From: Bacteroidota bacterium
Lineage (GTDB): Bacteria; Bacteroidota; Ignavibacteria; Ignavibacteriales; Ignavibacteriaceae
Reading direction: 5' to 3'
Assembly (NCBI GenBank): GCA_021815405.1
Contig: JAKAGV010000012.1
Coordinates: 62,001 to 126,000, forward strand
DNA length: 64,000 nucleotides
Each line of letters starts with the position of its first letter. The first letter of the stretch is position 1. Below are positions 33,968 to 42,857 of this stretch, piece after piece. The position numbers and the translations under genes are program-made. The notes beneath the pieces were generated by a model. That model was not told the origin of the DNA, did no database searches, and saw nothing but the letters and a program-made list of their open reading frames with translations.

Positions 33968-35311
33968 CTAATTCGTATCGAACTCTCTTGAAATTAATTT
34001 ATACTTACCCATTTTTGTAACCGGTATATCATCTACAATTTGAGTTTCAATTCTAATTAAGTTTCCGGTTCCAGTCTTTATTTCATTTTTAATTGAGTTA
34101 AGTTCTTCTTCGGTTGGTTTCCTGTTAACTAAGCATTGGAATATTAATTCATCCTGATTATTTTGAATAATATGATATCTATTTAACCAGTTTGCTTTAT
34201 AAATTGACGATAAATGATTGAAAAAAGCACCGTGAATATGCTGACCGTTTCTTAATATAACATAATCCCGGCTTCTTCCACCCAAATTGGTTAGTTTTAT
34301 TAGTCCTCTTCCACATGAACAATTTTCATTAGTCATGGAAGCAATGTCTCCATTATCATACCTTATAATCGGAAAACATTCGCTGTTTAAACTTGTAACT
34401 ACAACTTTACCCTGATTACCTTGTTCTAAATTTTTTCCAGCTTCATCTGTAATTTCAACATAACTGTTTAACATACCATAATGATAACCTGAGTGTTCAT
34501 TGCACTCATAAGAGATTAGACCGCTTTCCGGATTCCCATATATGTCAGTTATCTTTGTTCCGATTACTTCTTCAATTAGTTTTCTTTGAGCTGGGTACAA
34601 CATATCTGAGGAAGAAAATAGACCTTTCACAAATCTAAAATCAAGATTATTATCTTTTATTTCTTTTGAAAAATCGCTTAAGGCAGATGCATAGCCATAA
34701 ATATACTTGGTTTGTTTTGTTTGAAGAATTCTTAGGTACTTTAAGAAATATTCCTTACCAAGATGGTAAGAAGGCAATTGAATGCAGTTCTGTAATTTCA
34801 TATATATTTTTTGCTTTAATCCTATTGAACCAGGCAATAATGACCCTCCGGAAAATGAGGCATACTGATCTCCTAATTTATAACCAGATTGATGCCAGGC
34901 AGCATAATTTAGCGCTCTTAAATAAGTATGAGTTAATCTAGATATGTAAATTTCGAAAGGCTCACCGGTAGATCCCGAAGTTCTGTTTTTTCGCGGTTCA
35001 TAATTATTAAAGTCAAAAGACTTAATATTTTCAAAATTGTTTTTTATGTTTTGTTTTGTCTGAATCGGGATTATATTTATATCATTAAAGTCATGAATTC
35101 TATGTGGTATAAAACCTATTTCGTCAAAAAGCTTTTTATAATACTTTGTCGTTTGATATGCACGAATTAGTAATTTTCTTAATTTCATGAATTGAAGATC
35201 TAATAATTCATTGCGAGACAAATATTCTTCATTGATGCAATTGTCAAAGACTTCATGTACATTTGTTTTAGAATATAAGTCTATGATTTTGAATCTGGTT
35301 TTATTAAGCAT
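33968..35311 (-). CDS. PaaK/CapK-like adenylate-forming enzyme
   Basis: 447 aa, the family length. AMP-binding motif SGSTGEPFEIY, IYGNPESGLISYECNEHSGYHYG, the GKVVVTSLN strand, and YDNGDIA followed by CSCGRG. These features match phenylacetate-CoA-ligase-like CapK proteins found in capsule loci. CapK homologues are of unsettled function; adenylation of a carboxylic acid is expected. It is the third adenylate-forming enzyme of the cluster. Directly adjoining the glycosyltransferase gene at 35312 without intergenic space. Confidence 0.85.
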   Translation of the reverse strand: MLNKTRFKIIDLYSKTNVHEVFDNCINEEYLSRNELLDLQFMKLRKLLIRAYQTTKYYKKLFDEIGFIPHRIHDFNDINIIPIQTKQNIKNNFENIKSFDFNNYEPRKNRTSGSTGEPFEIYISRLTHTYLRALNYAAWHQSGYKLGDQYASFSGGSLLPGSIGLKQKIYMKLQNCIQLPSYHLGKEYFLKYLRILQTKQTKYIYGYASALSDFSKEIKDNNLDFRFVKGLFSSSDMLYPAQRKLIEEVIGTKITDIYGNPESGLISYECNEHSGYHYGMLNSYVEITDEAGKNLEQGNQGKVVVTSLNSECFPIIRYDNGDIASMTNENCSCGRGLIKLTNLGGRSRDYVILRNGQHIHGAFFNHLSSIYKANWLNRYHIIQNNQDELIFQCLVNRKPTEEELNSIKNEIKTGTGNLIRIETQIVDDIPVTKMGKYKLISREFDTN

Positions 35312-36463
35312 TTAACACATCTCCACATCATCGTAAATTCTATTAACTACTTTTTCCCAGGAATGATTCTTTAGAATTTCATCATATCTTCTTCTTAATA
35401 TCAATCTATCCGACATTAATGCCTTATCTATATTTTCAAGAAAAGAATATTTGTCATTGGATATAAGAACTACATTTCCATATTTATTTTTCACTTCAGG
35501 TATATCCACGCTAACTACAGGTTTACCCAATGCGAAATACTCCAATAATTTTAATGGACTGGAGTGCAAAATCCATTCGCGCAGTATCCAAAACATTATA
35601 GCAACATCAAAGCATGAACCGTATGCAGGAATATCCTGATATGATATCTTATCTATAAAATGAATATTCTTTCTTTCTTCAAGCTCAGGGAGCGAAATGA
35701 ATTTTTTGCCAATAAAAACAAAATTATATGATGGTCTTTGTTCAGAAATGAAATCAATAATCTCCCAATCATTTGAATCAGACAGTGTCCCGTAATAACC
35801 GATAATTGGGTGAGGAATTTTCATTAATTCCTTCGGAATAGGTGATATTTTATTAAAATGATCAAGATCTACACTGTGCGGTAAATATTTTGGCGTTTTC
35901 CCATTGCTGCCGAGCGTACTGCATATTTTATCTGAGGCACAATATATCAATTTAGAAATATCATATACTTTTTTATCTAATAAAATCATTTCGTTTTTGT
36001 GTTTTAGTTCTCTGTAAGCGACGTATAAATCCGAATAATAATAAATACAGAAAAATCTTTTTATTTTATCGGCAAGAATTCCAAAGGATGGAGATGAAAC
36101 AAAAAAGTGAATATTTTTTAATCGTAATATTTTTATGAACAGCTTAATCTGCAGCCAGAGAATTTCAGTATTTATTCTTGCCGCAAATTTGCCTTTGAAT
36201 ACCGGAATTGTAATAGGTGAAACAACATAAAAGTTCTTCTCTGGTTTTCTGAAATAGATTAAATAACTTTTGAATTTTCTGATAATAAGTTTTATGCCGT
36301 TTTTTTTCTTTATAGATGGGAATCTTGTTCCGATAGAATTTATCCACAACACTTTTGAATTTTTGGAAAACTGTTTTGCAATATGATATCTTGAATGCGG
36401 ATTGCTATTCCAGTAGTCATCGCCCGATAAACAGATCCAGTCAATCTTTGGTAAACTCTTCAT
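35312..36463 (-). CDS. Glycosyltransferase, TuaH-like
   Basis: 383 aa. N-terminal WICLSGDDYWNSNPHSRYHIA and VLWINSIG, then YYYSDLYVAYRE, a central GYYGTLSDSNDWEIIDFI and the donor-side SSPLKLLEYFALGKPVVS. This pattern resembles TuaH and related GT-B enzymes that act in teichuronic acid and EPS loci. It overlaps the upstream deacetylase gene by 23 bp, so the two are coupled. Confidence 0.82.
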   Translation of the reverse strand: MKSLPKIDWICLSGDDYWNSNPHSRYHIAKQFSKNSKVLWINSIGTRFPSIKKKNGIKLIIRKFKSYLIYFRKPEKNFYVVSPITIPVFKGKFAARINTEILWLQIKLFIKILRLKNIHFFVSSPSFGILADKIKRFFCIYYYSDLYVAYRELKHKNEMILLDKKVYDISKLIYCASDKICSTLGSNGKTPKYLPHSVDLDHFNKISPIPKELMKIPHPIIGYYGTLSDSNDWEIIDFISEQRPSYNFVFIGKKFISLPELEERKNIHFIDKISYQDIPAYGSCFDVAIMFWILREWILHSSPLKLLEYFALGKPVVSVDIPEVKNKYGNVVLISNDKYSFLENIDKALMSDRLILRRRYDEILKNHSWEKVVNRIYDDVEMC

Positions 36464-37241
36464 ATATTTTTTTCAAACTCCAAAACTCAAATTCAGGCGT
36501 CGATTTGCACCATTTTAAATATTCTCTAATTAAAGTAAGTTTGCTTTCTGTATTGTGATAACGATGATGAAGAAGCACTCCGATGGTTCTATATTTTTTA
36601 TATCGAATTGTATCGTCTATGATTTCTTGTAAGTCCATCATTTCACAATCATAAGATTCATTATAATATTTCTTGATGAATCCGACGTTCATATCTATTT
36701 CAAATAAATTTGTATCAGGATAAAAATCTAAATTCCATGATACATGATGGTTCAGTAAATATCCTTTATTAAGCATATGACCTAATTTGTAAAATACTTT
36801 TCTGCTCAGCTTAGAATTAAAATGTGAGTTTATAACTTTATATCCGCAATCATTTACTGCCTTGATGGCAGCGGGATTATAAGGTGCGTATGGAAAGTTA
36901 AAGGCATCAAACCACAAATTGCCAAACCATTTATCCATTAATTCCTTTCCCTTTTTAATATCATGTAATTGTTCAGAATAAGTTCTTTGACCTCCAAATT
37001 CTCCCTTTTTAATTTTGTTTTTTACAGTATGATCATATCCATGCTGCATTATATCAATATGTTCTGGATATTGCTCTTTCATTTTCAACAGCCATTCGGC
37101 AACCTCTTCGGTAATATTTGCCGGCTCCACAGCATGTGTAATAGGTATTCCATGGCAAATGAACATCATTGTTATTGCTTTTAGAGATTTATCTAATTTA
37201 TCTCTAACATCATCATTGCGGAAAAAAATTATATTCTTCAT
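36441..37241 (-). CDS. Polysaccharide deacetylase-like protein
   Basis: 266 aa. NodB-like motifs: FFRNDDV (Asp pair), IMQHGYDH (metal His pair), FNFPYAPYN and LLHHRYH near the C-terminus. No signal peptide. The domain fills the chain, unlike the 341-residue deacetylase nearby. Probably removes an acetyl group from a lipid-linked or cytoplasmic sugar; substrate not known. It overlaps the glycosyltransferase gene by 23 bp and follows the AsnB-like gene by 56 bp. Confidence 0.82.
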   Translation of the reverse strand: MKNIIFFRNDDVRDKLDKSLKAITMMFICHGIPITHAVEPANITEEVAEWLLKMKEQYPEHIDIMQHGYDHTVKNKIKKGEFGGQRTYSEQLHDIKKGKELMDKWFGNLWFDAFNFPYAPYNPAAIKAVNDCGYKVINSHFNSKLSRKVFYKLGHMLNKGYLLNHHVSWNLDFYPDTNLFEIDMNVGFIKKYYNESYDCEMMDLQEIIDDTIRYKKYRTIGVLLHHRYHNTESKLTLIREYLKWCKSTPEFEFWSLKKIYEEFTKD

Positions 37242-37297
37242 TTTAATTGATCAAGAACTATTTGGAAGGGAAAGAAAATTATCTAAATAATATTTTA

Positions 37298-39226
37298 TTA
37301 ATTTCGTGAACCTGTCGGTTGAAGTGATAAATTATTTGCAGCATATTCTGTATAAACCAGATCGTGTCTATTGCCCAAAGACCGATCAAAATAGATTTCT
37401 TTTAATCTTAAGGCATTAACCAAATTGGCTATGCAAGGATAATAACCTTTAGGTAATTTGTTTTGCTCAGGGAGTAATCCATCTACAAATTTATTTTCGA
37501 AAACATCCATTTCTTTAAGTGTGTTTTTTAAAACTGTATTATAACGTAAAGTAGTTTTGTTATCATAATGATTATTCTTATTTAAATTTGATTTTAAAAG
37601 ATCAACCTTCCGTAAAAAATTTATTATGCTTAAATATTTTTTTTCATTTTTTGCACTAACAGGGAACCTTGTTGTCTGAAATTGATTAAACCGCCTATCT
37701 TCGGATATCTGCATTAAATGTGCAGCTTCACCTTTAAGATATTTCGATGGTATAGTTAAATATGCATTAATTATATCGGTATCTAAATATGGATAAACTG
37801 GGATGGTATACAACCTGGCTTGATGGAAAGTCGGAACTATTCTGCCGATGCTTCTAGTCCTCACAGTACCTTGCCATCCGATTACATTGGGGTCTTCAGA
37901 GTTTATAGTTTTATATTGTTCGATCCACGCTTGCAACAAATCGGTAATCGGTAATAATTCAAAATCGCTATGTGTTTTTAATAAATTATAAATTCTTTCA
38001 TACGAATTCACGTCTGATGTTTCATGAAAAGTATGGTATCCAAATTCTTCCCGGCTTTTTATCTTTTCAAAACTGTAATAATGTATATTTTTCCCCGCTA
38101 AAAAGTCTCCTGAGAAACCAGATATCAAATAATCAGAATAATTGGAAGCTGCTTCCGACGCTTTGAATATTTCCCAATGTGCTGGAGAACCATTATTTAA
38201 TAAAAAAATATCGGCGATATTTTCCAAAAAAGACATATTTTGAATTTTAATTTTGCTAAAGTTTAAATGATTAAACAGACACATTTTTTCAGCTATTAAT
38301 GAATCCTTATTATTTTCAAGAACAAAGGAGATAAATGGATATAATTCGTTATTAGTTCTGAAAAATGTTAGTATATTCGGAATGAGCTGACTGTCGACTA
38401 AATGTTTTAATATTACACGGCAGTCTTTACCTCTTGATAACAGTAATGTAACTTTATTTTCAACAATGGGCTTAATTGATTTCATAAAATTTTTATGAGC
38501 TTCTGCAACTAAACTCACTGATTCATATAAGCCTAACTGTAACCTCTTTGGATAGTTCATATAGTCCTTCTGACCAATGGATCCGGAGTTAAAATGAGAA
38601 TACAAATAATGCCCCGGTAGAATTTGATTCACATTTTCGATGATTGTCTGTTTAGTAAAAGTATGACTGCAATAAATAATACTGCTCATCGCAAAATCTG
38701 AGAACTTTGCTGTTTTACCTATATACTCTTTTATTAAATATAGATTTGTTGAAAAGATTTTCTCCTCATTACTGTTTAAATAGAAAAGTTTATTAACTCC
38801 GTATTTATCTGTAAATGCAAACAGATAGTTATCACGAATACTTCCGGCAATTCCGCAAAAATATCCTGAAATTGAATTTAGAAAGGATGCAATATTAATT
38901 TCAGATTTGCTTTGAATTAATTTTAATAACCTGTCCTTAAGTAAATTGTTATTCTTGAATTTCTCATCATTGTAAATGCTGCCGCAAAAAAGCAAAAAAG
39001 TATCTCCATCATCATAAAATAATTTTTGTTGTAGTTCAAATTCATTTTGAGGATTAAAGAAAAGCCATTCCCATCTCTCTTGAATGTTTTCAATAACTTG
39101 CGGACCATATTCTTTAGGCAACTTATTTATAAATAACCTCAATGATGTACCATTTCTATTGAGATTCGTTGCATTTAACTTGATTATAAAGCCAGGATTT
39201 CCGATCATTTCAAAAAACACTTTCAC
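37298..39226 (-). CDS. AsnB-like protein with degenerate active sites
   Basis: 642 aa. Same two-domain plan as asparagine synthetase B: a glutaminase-like half (FLLFCGSIYND, ISGYFCGIAGSI, FAFTDKYGVNKLFY) and a synthetase-like half with SGFSGDFLAGKN where GEGADE is expected. It starts MKVFFEM, so the Cys2 nucleophile is missing, and the PP-loop SGGxDSS reads SRGKDCR (264-270). It probably cannot hydrolyse glutamine, and ATP use is doubtful. It may bind a substrate or act on another nucleotide. The canonical AsnB of the same cluster is at 25029-27044. Its start overlaps the end of the upstream glycosyltransferase gene by 17 bp. Confidence 0.8.
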   Translation of the reverse strand: MKVFFEMIGNPGFIIKLNATNLNRNGTSLRLFINKLPKEYGPQVIENIQERWEWLFFNPQNEFELQQKLFYDDGDTFLLFCGSIYNDEKFKNNNLLKDRLLKLIQSKSEINIASFLNSISGYFCGIAGSIRDNYLFAFTDKYGVNKLFYLNSNEEKIFSTNLYLIKEYIGKTAKFSDFAMSSIIYCSHTFTKQTIIENVNQILPGHYLYSHFNSGSIGQKDYMNYPKRLQLGLYESVSLVAEAHKNFMKSIKPIVENKVTLLLSRGKDCRVILKHLVDSQLIPNILTFFRTNNELYPFISFVLENNKDSLIAEKMCLFNHLNFSKIKIQNMSFLENIADIFLLNNGSPAHWEIFKASEAASNYSDYLISGFSGDFLAGKNIHYYSFEKIKSREEFGYHTFHETSDVNSYERIYNLLKTHSDFELLPITDLLQAWIEQYKTINSEDPNVIGWQGTVRTRSIGRIVPTFHQARLYTIPVYPYLDTDIINAYLTIPSKYLKGEAAHLMQISEDRRFNQFQTTRFPVSAKNEKKYLSIINFLRKVDLLKSNLNKNNHYDNKTTLRYNTVLKNTLKEMDVFENKFVDGLLPEQNKLPKGYYPCIANLVNALRLKEIYFDRSLGNRHDLVYTEYAANNLSLQPTGSRN

Positions 39227-40445
39227 ATTTCATGAGGTTATTATTTTTTATTGGTACTCTTTCTTCAATAAAAGAATTGTACTCTTTTATGATCTTTGCT
39301 GCCCAATTATCCCAGCTAAAATTGGCAGTAACCCAGGCAGATATATCATCCCTCTTCCAATCTGTATTTGCAGCTGACATTAATTTTCTAGATAAATCCA
39401 TTGAGGATTCCGCTTTAAATAAAAATCCATTAAATCCATCTATAATAATTTCATTCATGCCGCCAACATTTGCACTAACTACCGGCAATCCGCAGCCCAT
39501 TGCTTCAAGAGGTGCTGCCGGCAGTCCCTCGGATCTACTTGGCAGACAAAATACATCGTTCTGTAGTAGAATCTTACGTAAACTATCATGTGGAACTTCA
39601 CCTAAAAAATGTACAACACTCTCAAGTCCATTTTGGTGCACAAAATAATTACATTTATCATACTCTGGACCAGAGCCCACTAAAGTAATTTCAAAAGGCA
39701 TATCTAAATATTGAAGTGCGCGTAAAAGTATATCATGTCCTTTTACTCGATTAAAATTTGATACCGTTATTATTTTAAATTTATTATTTGTCTCATTATT
39801 ACCGATTGAATTGAAAAAAGAATTCTTATCATATCCATTTCTAATTACTTTTATATTCTGCAATTTAGTTTTTTGTTGAATTTGCATTTTCATATTCTCA
39901 GAAACTGCTATAATTAAATCGCAGTTTTTATTGATGATCTTTTCAATTCTTTTCCATCCGTTATAATGAAAAGGATGTACCAAAACATCCGAGCCCTCGG
40001 CAATGGCAAAGTTAATTGCTCTACAATCCTTTTTGAAATAATAAGAATAAACTGCAAATGGATTTAACCAAGTGCTAATAATTAATTCAGGATCAAAATA
40101 TTTAAATATCTTTTGAATTTTTTTGTTAATGAAAAAATGCAAGATTCTGAAATTGTACTGCCAAAATATTTTATTTGGAAATTTAAGCCACCTGGGATGA
40201 TAAACTTTTATTCCCTTATAAATTTCTTCTTCCGGAATTCGCAATATTTTTATAAAAAGTTTGATTGATTCGATGATCTTAAACTTAGGAAATAGATTTA
40301 TCATGTGAGGATTTAAACTGACTGGTGCAATTACTATTACTTCAAAGCCTAATTCTTTTAATGCTTTGGCTCTGGAAAAATTAAATATTCCATATTGAGG
40401 AAAGCTTTTATTTGGAAACAAATAAGTAAATAATATAACTTTCAT
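39210..40445 (-). CDS. GT4-type glycosyltransferase
   Basis: 411 aa. Classic GT4: ILFTYLFPNKSFPQYGIFNFSRAKAL at the start, VSENMKMQIQ, IRNGYDKNSF, VSNFNRVKGHDILLRAL, and the E-x7-E motif in EGLPAAPLEAMGCGLPVVSANVGG. Well conserved and expected to be active. The distance of 72 bp to the CapA-like gene and the 17-bp overlap with the AsnB-like gene place it in the main transcript. Confidence 0.92.
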   Translation of the reverse strand: MKVILFTYLFPNKSFPQYGIFNFSRAKALKELGFEVIVIAPVSLNPHMINLFPKFKIIESIKLFIKILRIPEEEIYKGIKVYHPRWLKFPNKIFWQYNFRILHFFINKKIQKIFKYFDPELIISTWLNPFAVYSYYFKKDCRAINFAIAEGSDVLVHPFHYNGWKRIEKIINKNCDLIIAVSENMKMQIQQKTKLQNIKVIRNGYDKNSFFNSIGNNETNNKFKIITVSNFNRVKGHDILLRALQYLDMPFEITLVGSGPEYDKCNYFVHQNGLESVVHFLGEVPHDSLRKILLQNDVFCLPSRSEGLPAAPLEAMGCGLPVVSANVGGMNEIIIDGFNGFLFKAESSMDLSRKLMSAANTDWKRDDISAWVTANFSWDNWAAKIIKEYNSFIEERVPIKNNNLMKCESVF

Positions 40446-40517
40446 ACGAATGTCGGTAATATTGGTACTTTTTCTGAATTACTTTAGTGTTACTGTTTTA
40501 AGTAATAATGTTGGTAG

Positions 40518-41684
40518 TTAGAACTGCTCGTTATAATTGAAAAATCCTTTTTTAAAGGCTTTGTATTTGAAATGATATGATCGTTTGTGAATCAAATTCT
40601 TTATTTTGTTCAATATATAGGTAAAAATAAATCTTAATTTTATTTTATAAATATTCCTCAGGAAATAAATGTTTTGAAGTTTTTGGAATTTTGCCTTTTC
40701 CATTAATTCTTCTTTATAGCATTCATTTGTATCGTACCTATCATCATAATCAACATTTGAAAGCCATTTATTCAGGACACTAATTTTAGATAATATATTT
40801 TTTGAATCTATTTCGCCAGCTAATTCTGGTTGAAAACGTTTATTTACTTTTACAGGGTGAATTTTATAGTCTAATATCTGTTTCTCATTCAATTCAATTT
40901 CCAATATCATGCTTTCCAGAGTTGATGGGAAGTGTTGATCGAAAATAAAATTTCCTAGGCTATAAGCTATGATGCCTTCATTGTATCTTTCCACAGCCTG
41001 TAAAACGTGAGGATGATGACCAATTACTCCTCGCGCGCCTACATCAATTAGAGAATGAGCTAGCTTTATTTGTTCTCGGGACGGATGATCAACAAATTCA
41101 AATCCCCAATGTAGCGAAACAAAAAGATGATTAACTTTTTGGTAATAATATTTAACATCTTCAATAATGATATCTGTGTTATTCTTTATAAAAGAAAGCG
41201 TATTAGATTCATTTATAAATTCTTCAGATTTTTTTAATGAGTAGGCAATTACACCAATGGTTATATCCTTGATACTTATAGTTTCCATTATACTTCTATT
41301 TTTGTTATTGCATAATCCAACACATTTAATATTGTGTTTTTTCAGATGCTCAATGCAATCATTTAAGCCCGTCTTTCCAAATTGTAATGAATGATTATTT
41401 GCAACAGACAGAATATCAAAACCATTCTGCTTTAAAATAGGGGCAGATAATGGAGAGCCTCTAAATCTGACTGATCTAAGCGATCTTTTATCTAGATAAA
41501 AATCAGTCAATGGAACTTCAAGATTCCCGAAAACAAAATCAAATTGAGAGAGAAAGCTTGTAATGTTCCTAAACGGAAAATCATAACCAAACTTTTCAGA
41601 AGTAGATCTTATACCAAAGCCAACGGAGGTTTCTTCACCTAACATTATATCCCCTACTGAAACAAATTTTATTTTATTGTTCAT
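40518..41684 (-). CDS. CapA-like metallophosphatase-fold protein
   Basis: 388 aa. Motifs of the CapA/PgsA family: VSVGDIMLG, FGNLEVPLTD, LSVANNHSLQFG, SLHWGFEF, GHHPHVLQ and AYSLGNFIFD. These are the metal-binding residues of a calcineurin-like fold. CapA is needed for poly-gamma-glutamate capsule retention, but relatives also occur in polysaccharide loci. No signal peptide is evident. Here it may process a polymer or lipid intermediate; the pgsB/C partners are absent, so poly-glutamate synthesis is unlikely. Confidence 0.87.
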   Translation of the reverse strand: MNNKIKFVSVGDIMLGEETSVGFGIRSTSEKFGYDFPFRNITSFLSQFDFVFGNLEVPLTDFYLDKRSLRSVRFRGSPLSAPILKQNGFDILSVANNHSLQFGKTGLNDCIEHLKKHNIKCVGLCNNKNRSIMETISIKDITIGVIAYSLKKSEEFINESNTLSFIKNNTDIIIEDVKYYYQKVNHLFVSLHWGFEFVDHPSREQIKLAHSLIDVGARGVIGHHPHVLQAVERYNEGIIAYSLGNFIFDQHFPSTLESMILEIELNEKQILDYKIHPVKVNKRFQPELAGEIDSKNILSKISVLNKWLSNVDYDDRYDTNECYKEELMEKAKFQKLQNIYFLRNIYKIKLRFIFTYILNKIKNLIHKRSYHFKYKAFKKGFFNYNEQF

Positions 41685-41689
41685 AAAAT

Positions 41690-42823
41690 CTAATGGTTGT
41701 TAAAACTTTTTATAAAACTTTCTATTGTCTTTGCCTGAATCTCCCAAGTGAACTTTTCAAGGATAATCTTCCGTCCTTTAGGGGCATTCTGTTTTAAGTA
41801 TTGAAGATTCAAAACGGCCTTTTCTATTTTTTTTGGTAAGTCTTCAGAATCGTCTGGATTGAAATAAACTGCAAATTCACTATTCCTTGGTACGACAGAT
41901 AAATGAGCTTCTATATCACTTAGAATGAGCGGCTTTTCCATCGAAAGATATTCCATTAATTTCAACGGGCTTGAAATTTCCCACCATTTAATTCTTGGCA
42001 AAGGAATAATACAAAGGTCTGCAAGATTTATATAAAAAGGTACTTGTTCATATGGTACAATATCAAGCAATAACAAATGATTGCCAAGTTGATAATTCTT
42101 TTTGTAACAATATTCCCTTATATAATTATTATTGTTACTAAGGCTTAATAAAATAATATTAGGGAAAGTCGTTTTTAATTTATTTATTGAATCTAGTATA
42201 AGGTTCAAGCCTCTATTTGGACTTATAGATCCGTGATAAAAGACGACTAATTTCTCATAAGTTTTTTCCTTTATATTAACTGGTATATTATTGCTTGCTA
42301 TTTTTGGAGAGAAAATTAATGGATTAACAGCAGAAGGAAAGAGGATTGATTTTGTAAATTCGGAATTTATTAGTTGTTCAATATAGTATTTTGTCCCAAC
42401 TGTTATAAAAGAAGCACCATCAAAATATTTTCCTGCAATCCTGCAAGCAAATCTATAATCCCATGGTAAATTCATTTCTACTGGAATTGACCTAACATCT
42501 AAAATTATTTTTATGTTAAAAAGGCTCTTTATTAGCAATAAAAAAATGGTAGAAAATATTATTTGAGGATCAACTATAACAACATCTATTTTTTTGATCG
42601 TACAGTATATAAGAAGAAAAAAAGATAGCTTTATTATGAAAAACTTTCTTCTGTGAAAAGGACTTTTTAATAAAATTATTTCTCCCTTCAATTTATTCTT
42701 TCTGCCTACTCCTATTAATTTAGCTTGATGATTCAAATTATTAAGAGCCTTAACTAGTTGAATTTCACAATTCACATGGTGCGTCGAGGCAATATCAACA
42801 TTCCTGATAAATATAATATTCAT
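41690..42823 (-). CDS. GT4-type glycosyltransferase
   Basis: 377 aa from the ATG at 42823 (MNIIFIRNVDIASTHHVNCE), which gives a proper GT-B N-terminus and avoids overlap with the upstream gene; an in-frame ATG at 42919 would add 32 residues without homology. Middle: ILDVRSIPVEMNLPWDYR. Donor side: VFYHGSISPNRGLNLILD and ISSPLKLMEYLSMEKPLILS, with the usual Glu. It ends 5 bp before the CapA-like gene. Sugar specificity unknown. Confidence 0.85.
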   Translation of the reverse strand: MNIIFIRNVDIASTHHVNCEIQLVKALNNLNHQAKLIGVGRKNKLKGEIILLKSPFHRRKFFIIKLSFFLLIYCTIKKIDVVIVDPQIIFSTIFLLLIKSLFNIKIILDVRSIPVEMNLPWDYRFACRIAGKYFDGASFITVGTKYYIEQLINSEFTKSILFPSAVNPLIFSPKIASNNIPVNIKEKTYEKLVVFYHGSISPNRGLNLILDSINKLKTTFPNIILLSLSNNNNYIREYCYKKNYQLGNHLLLLDIVPYEQVPFYINLADLCIIPLPRIKWWEISSPLKLMEYLSMEKPLILSDIEAHLSVVPRNSEFAVYFNPDDSEDLPKKIEKAVLNLQYLKQNAPKGRKIILEKFTWEIQAKTIESFIKSFNNH

Positions 42824-42857
42824 TTTTATATTTTGAAATTGGAATTTCTCATTATAA

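Noticed and set aside
40518-41684. Poly-gamma-glutamate capsule synthesis
   Set aside because: Only a CapA-like gene is present; PgsB and PgsC are absent.
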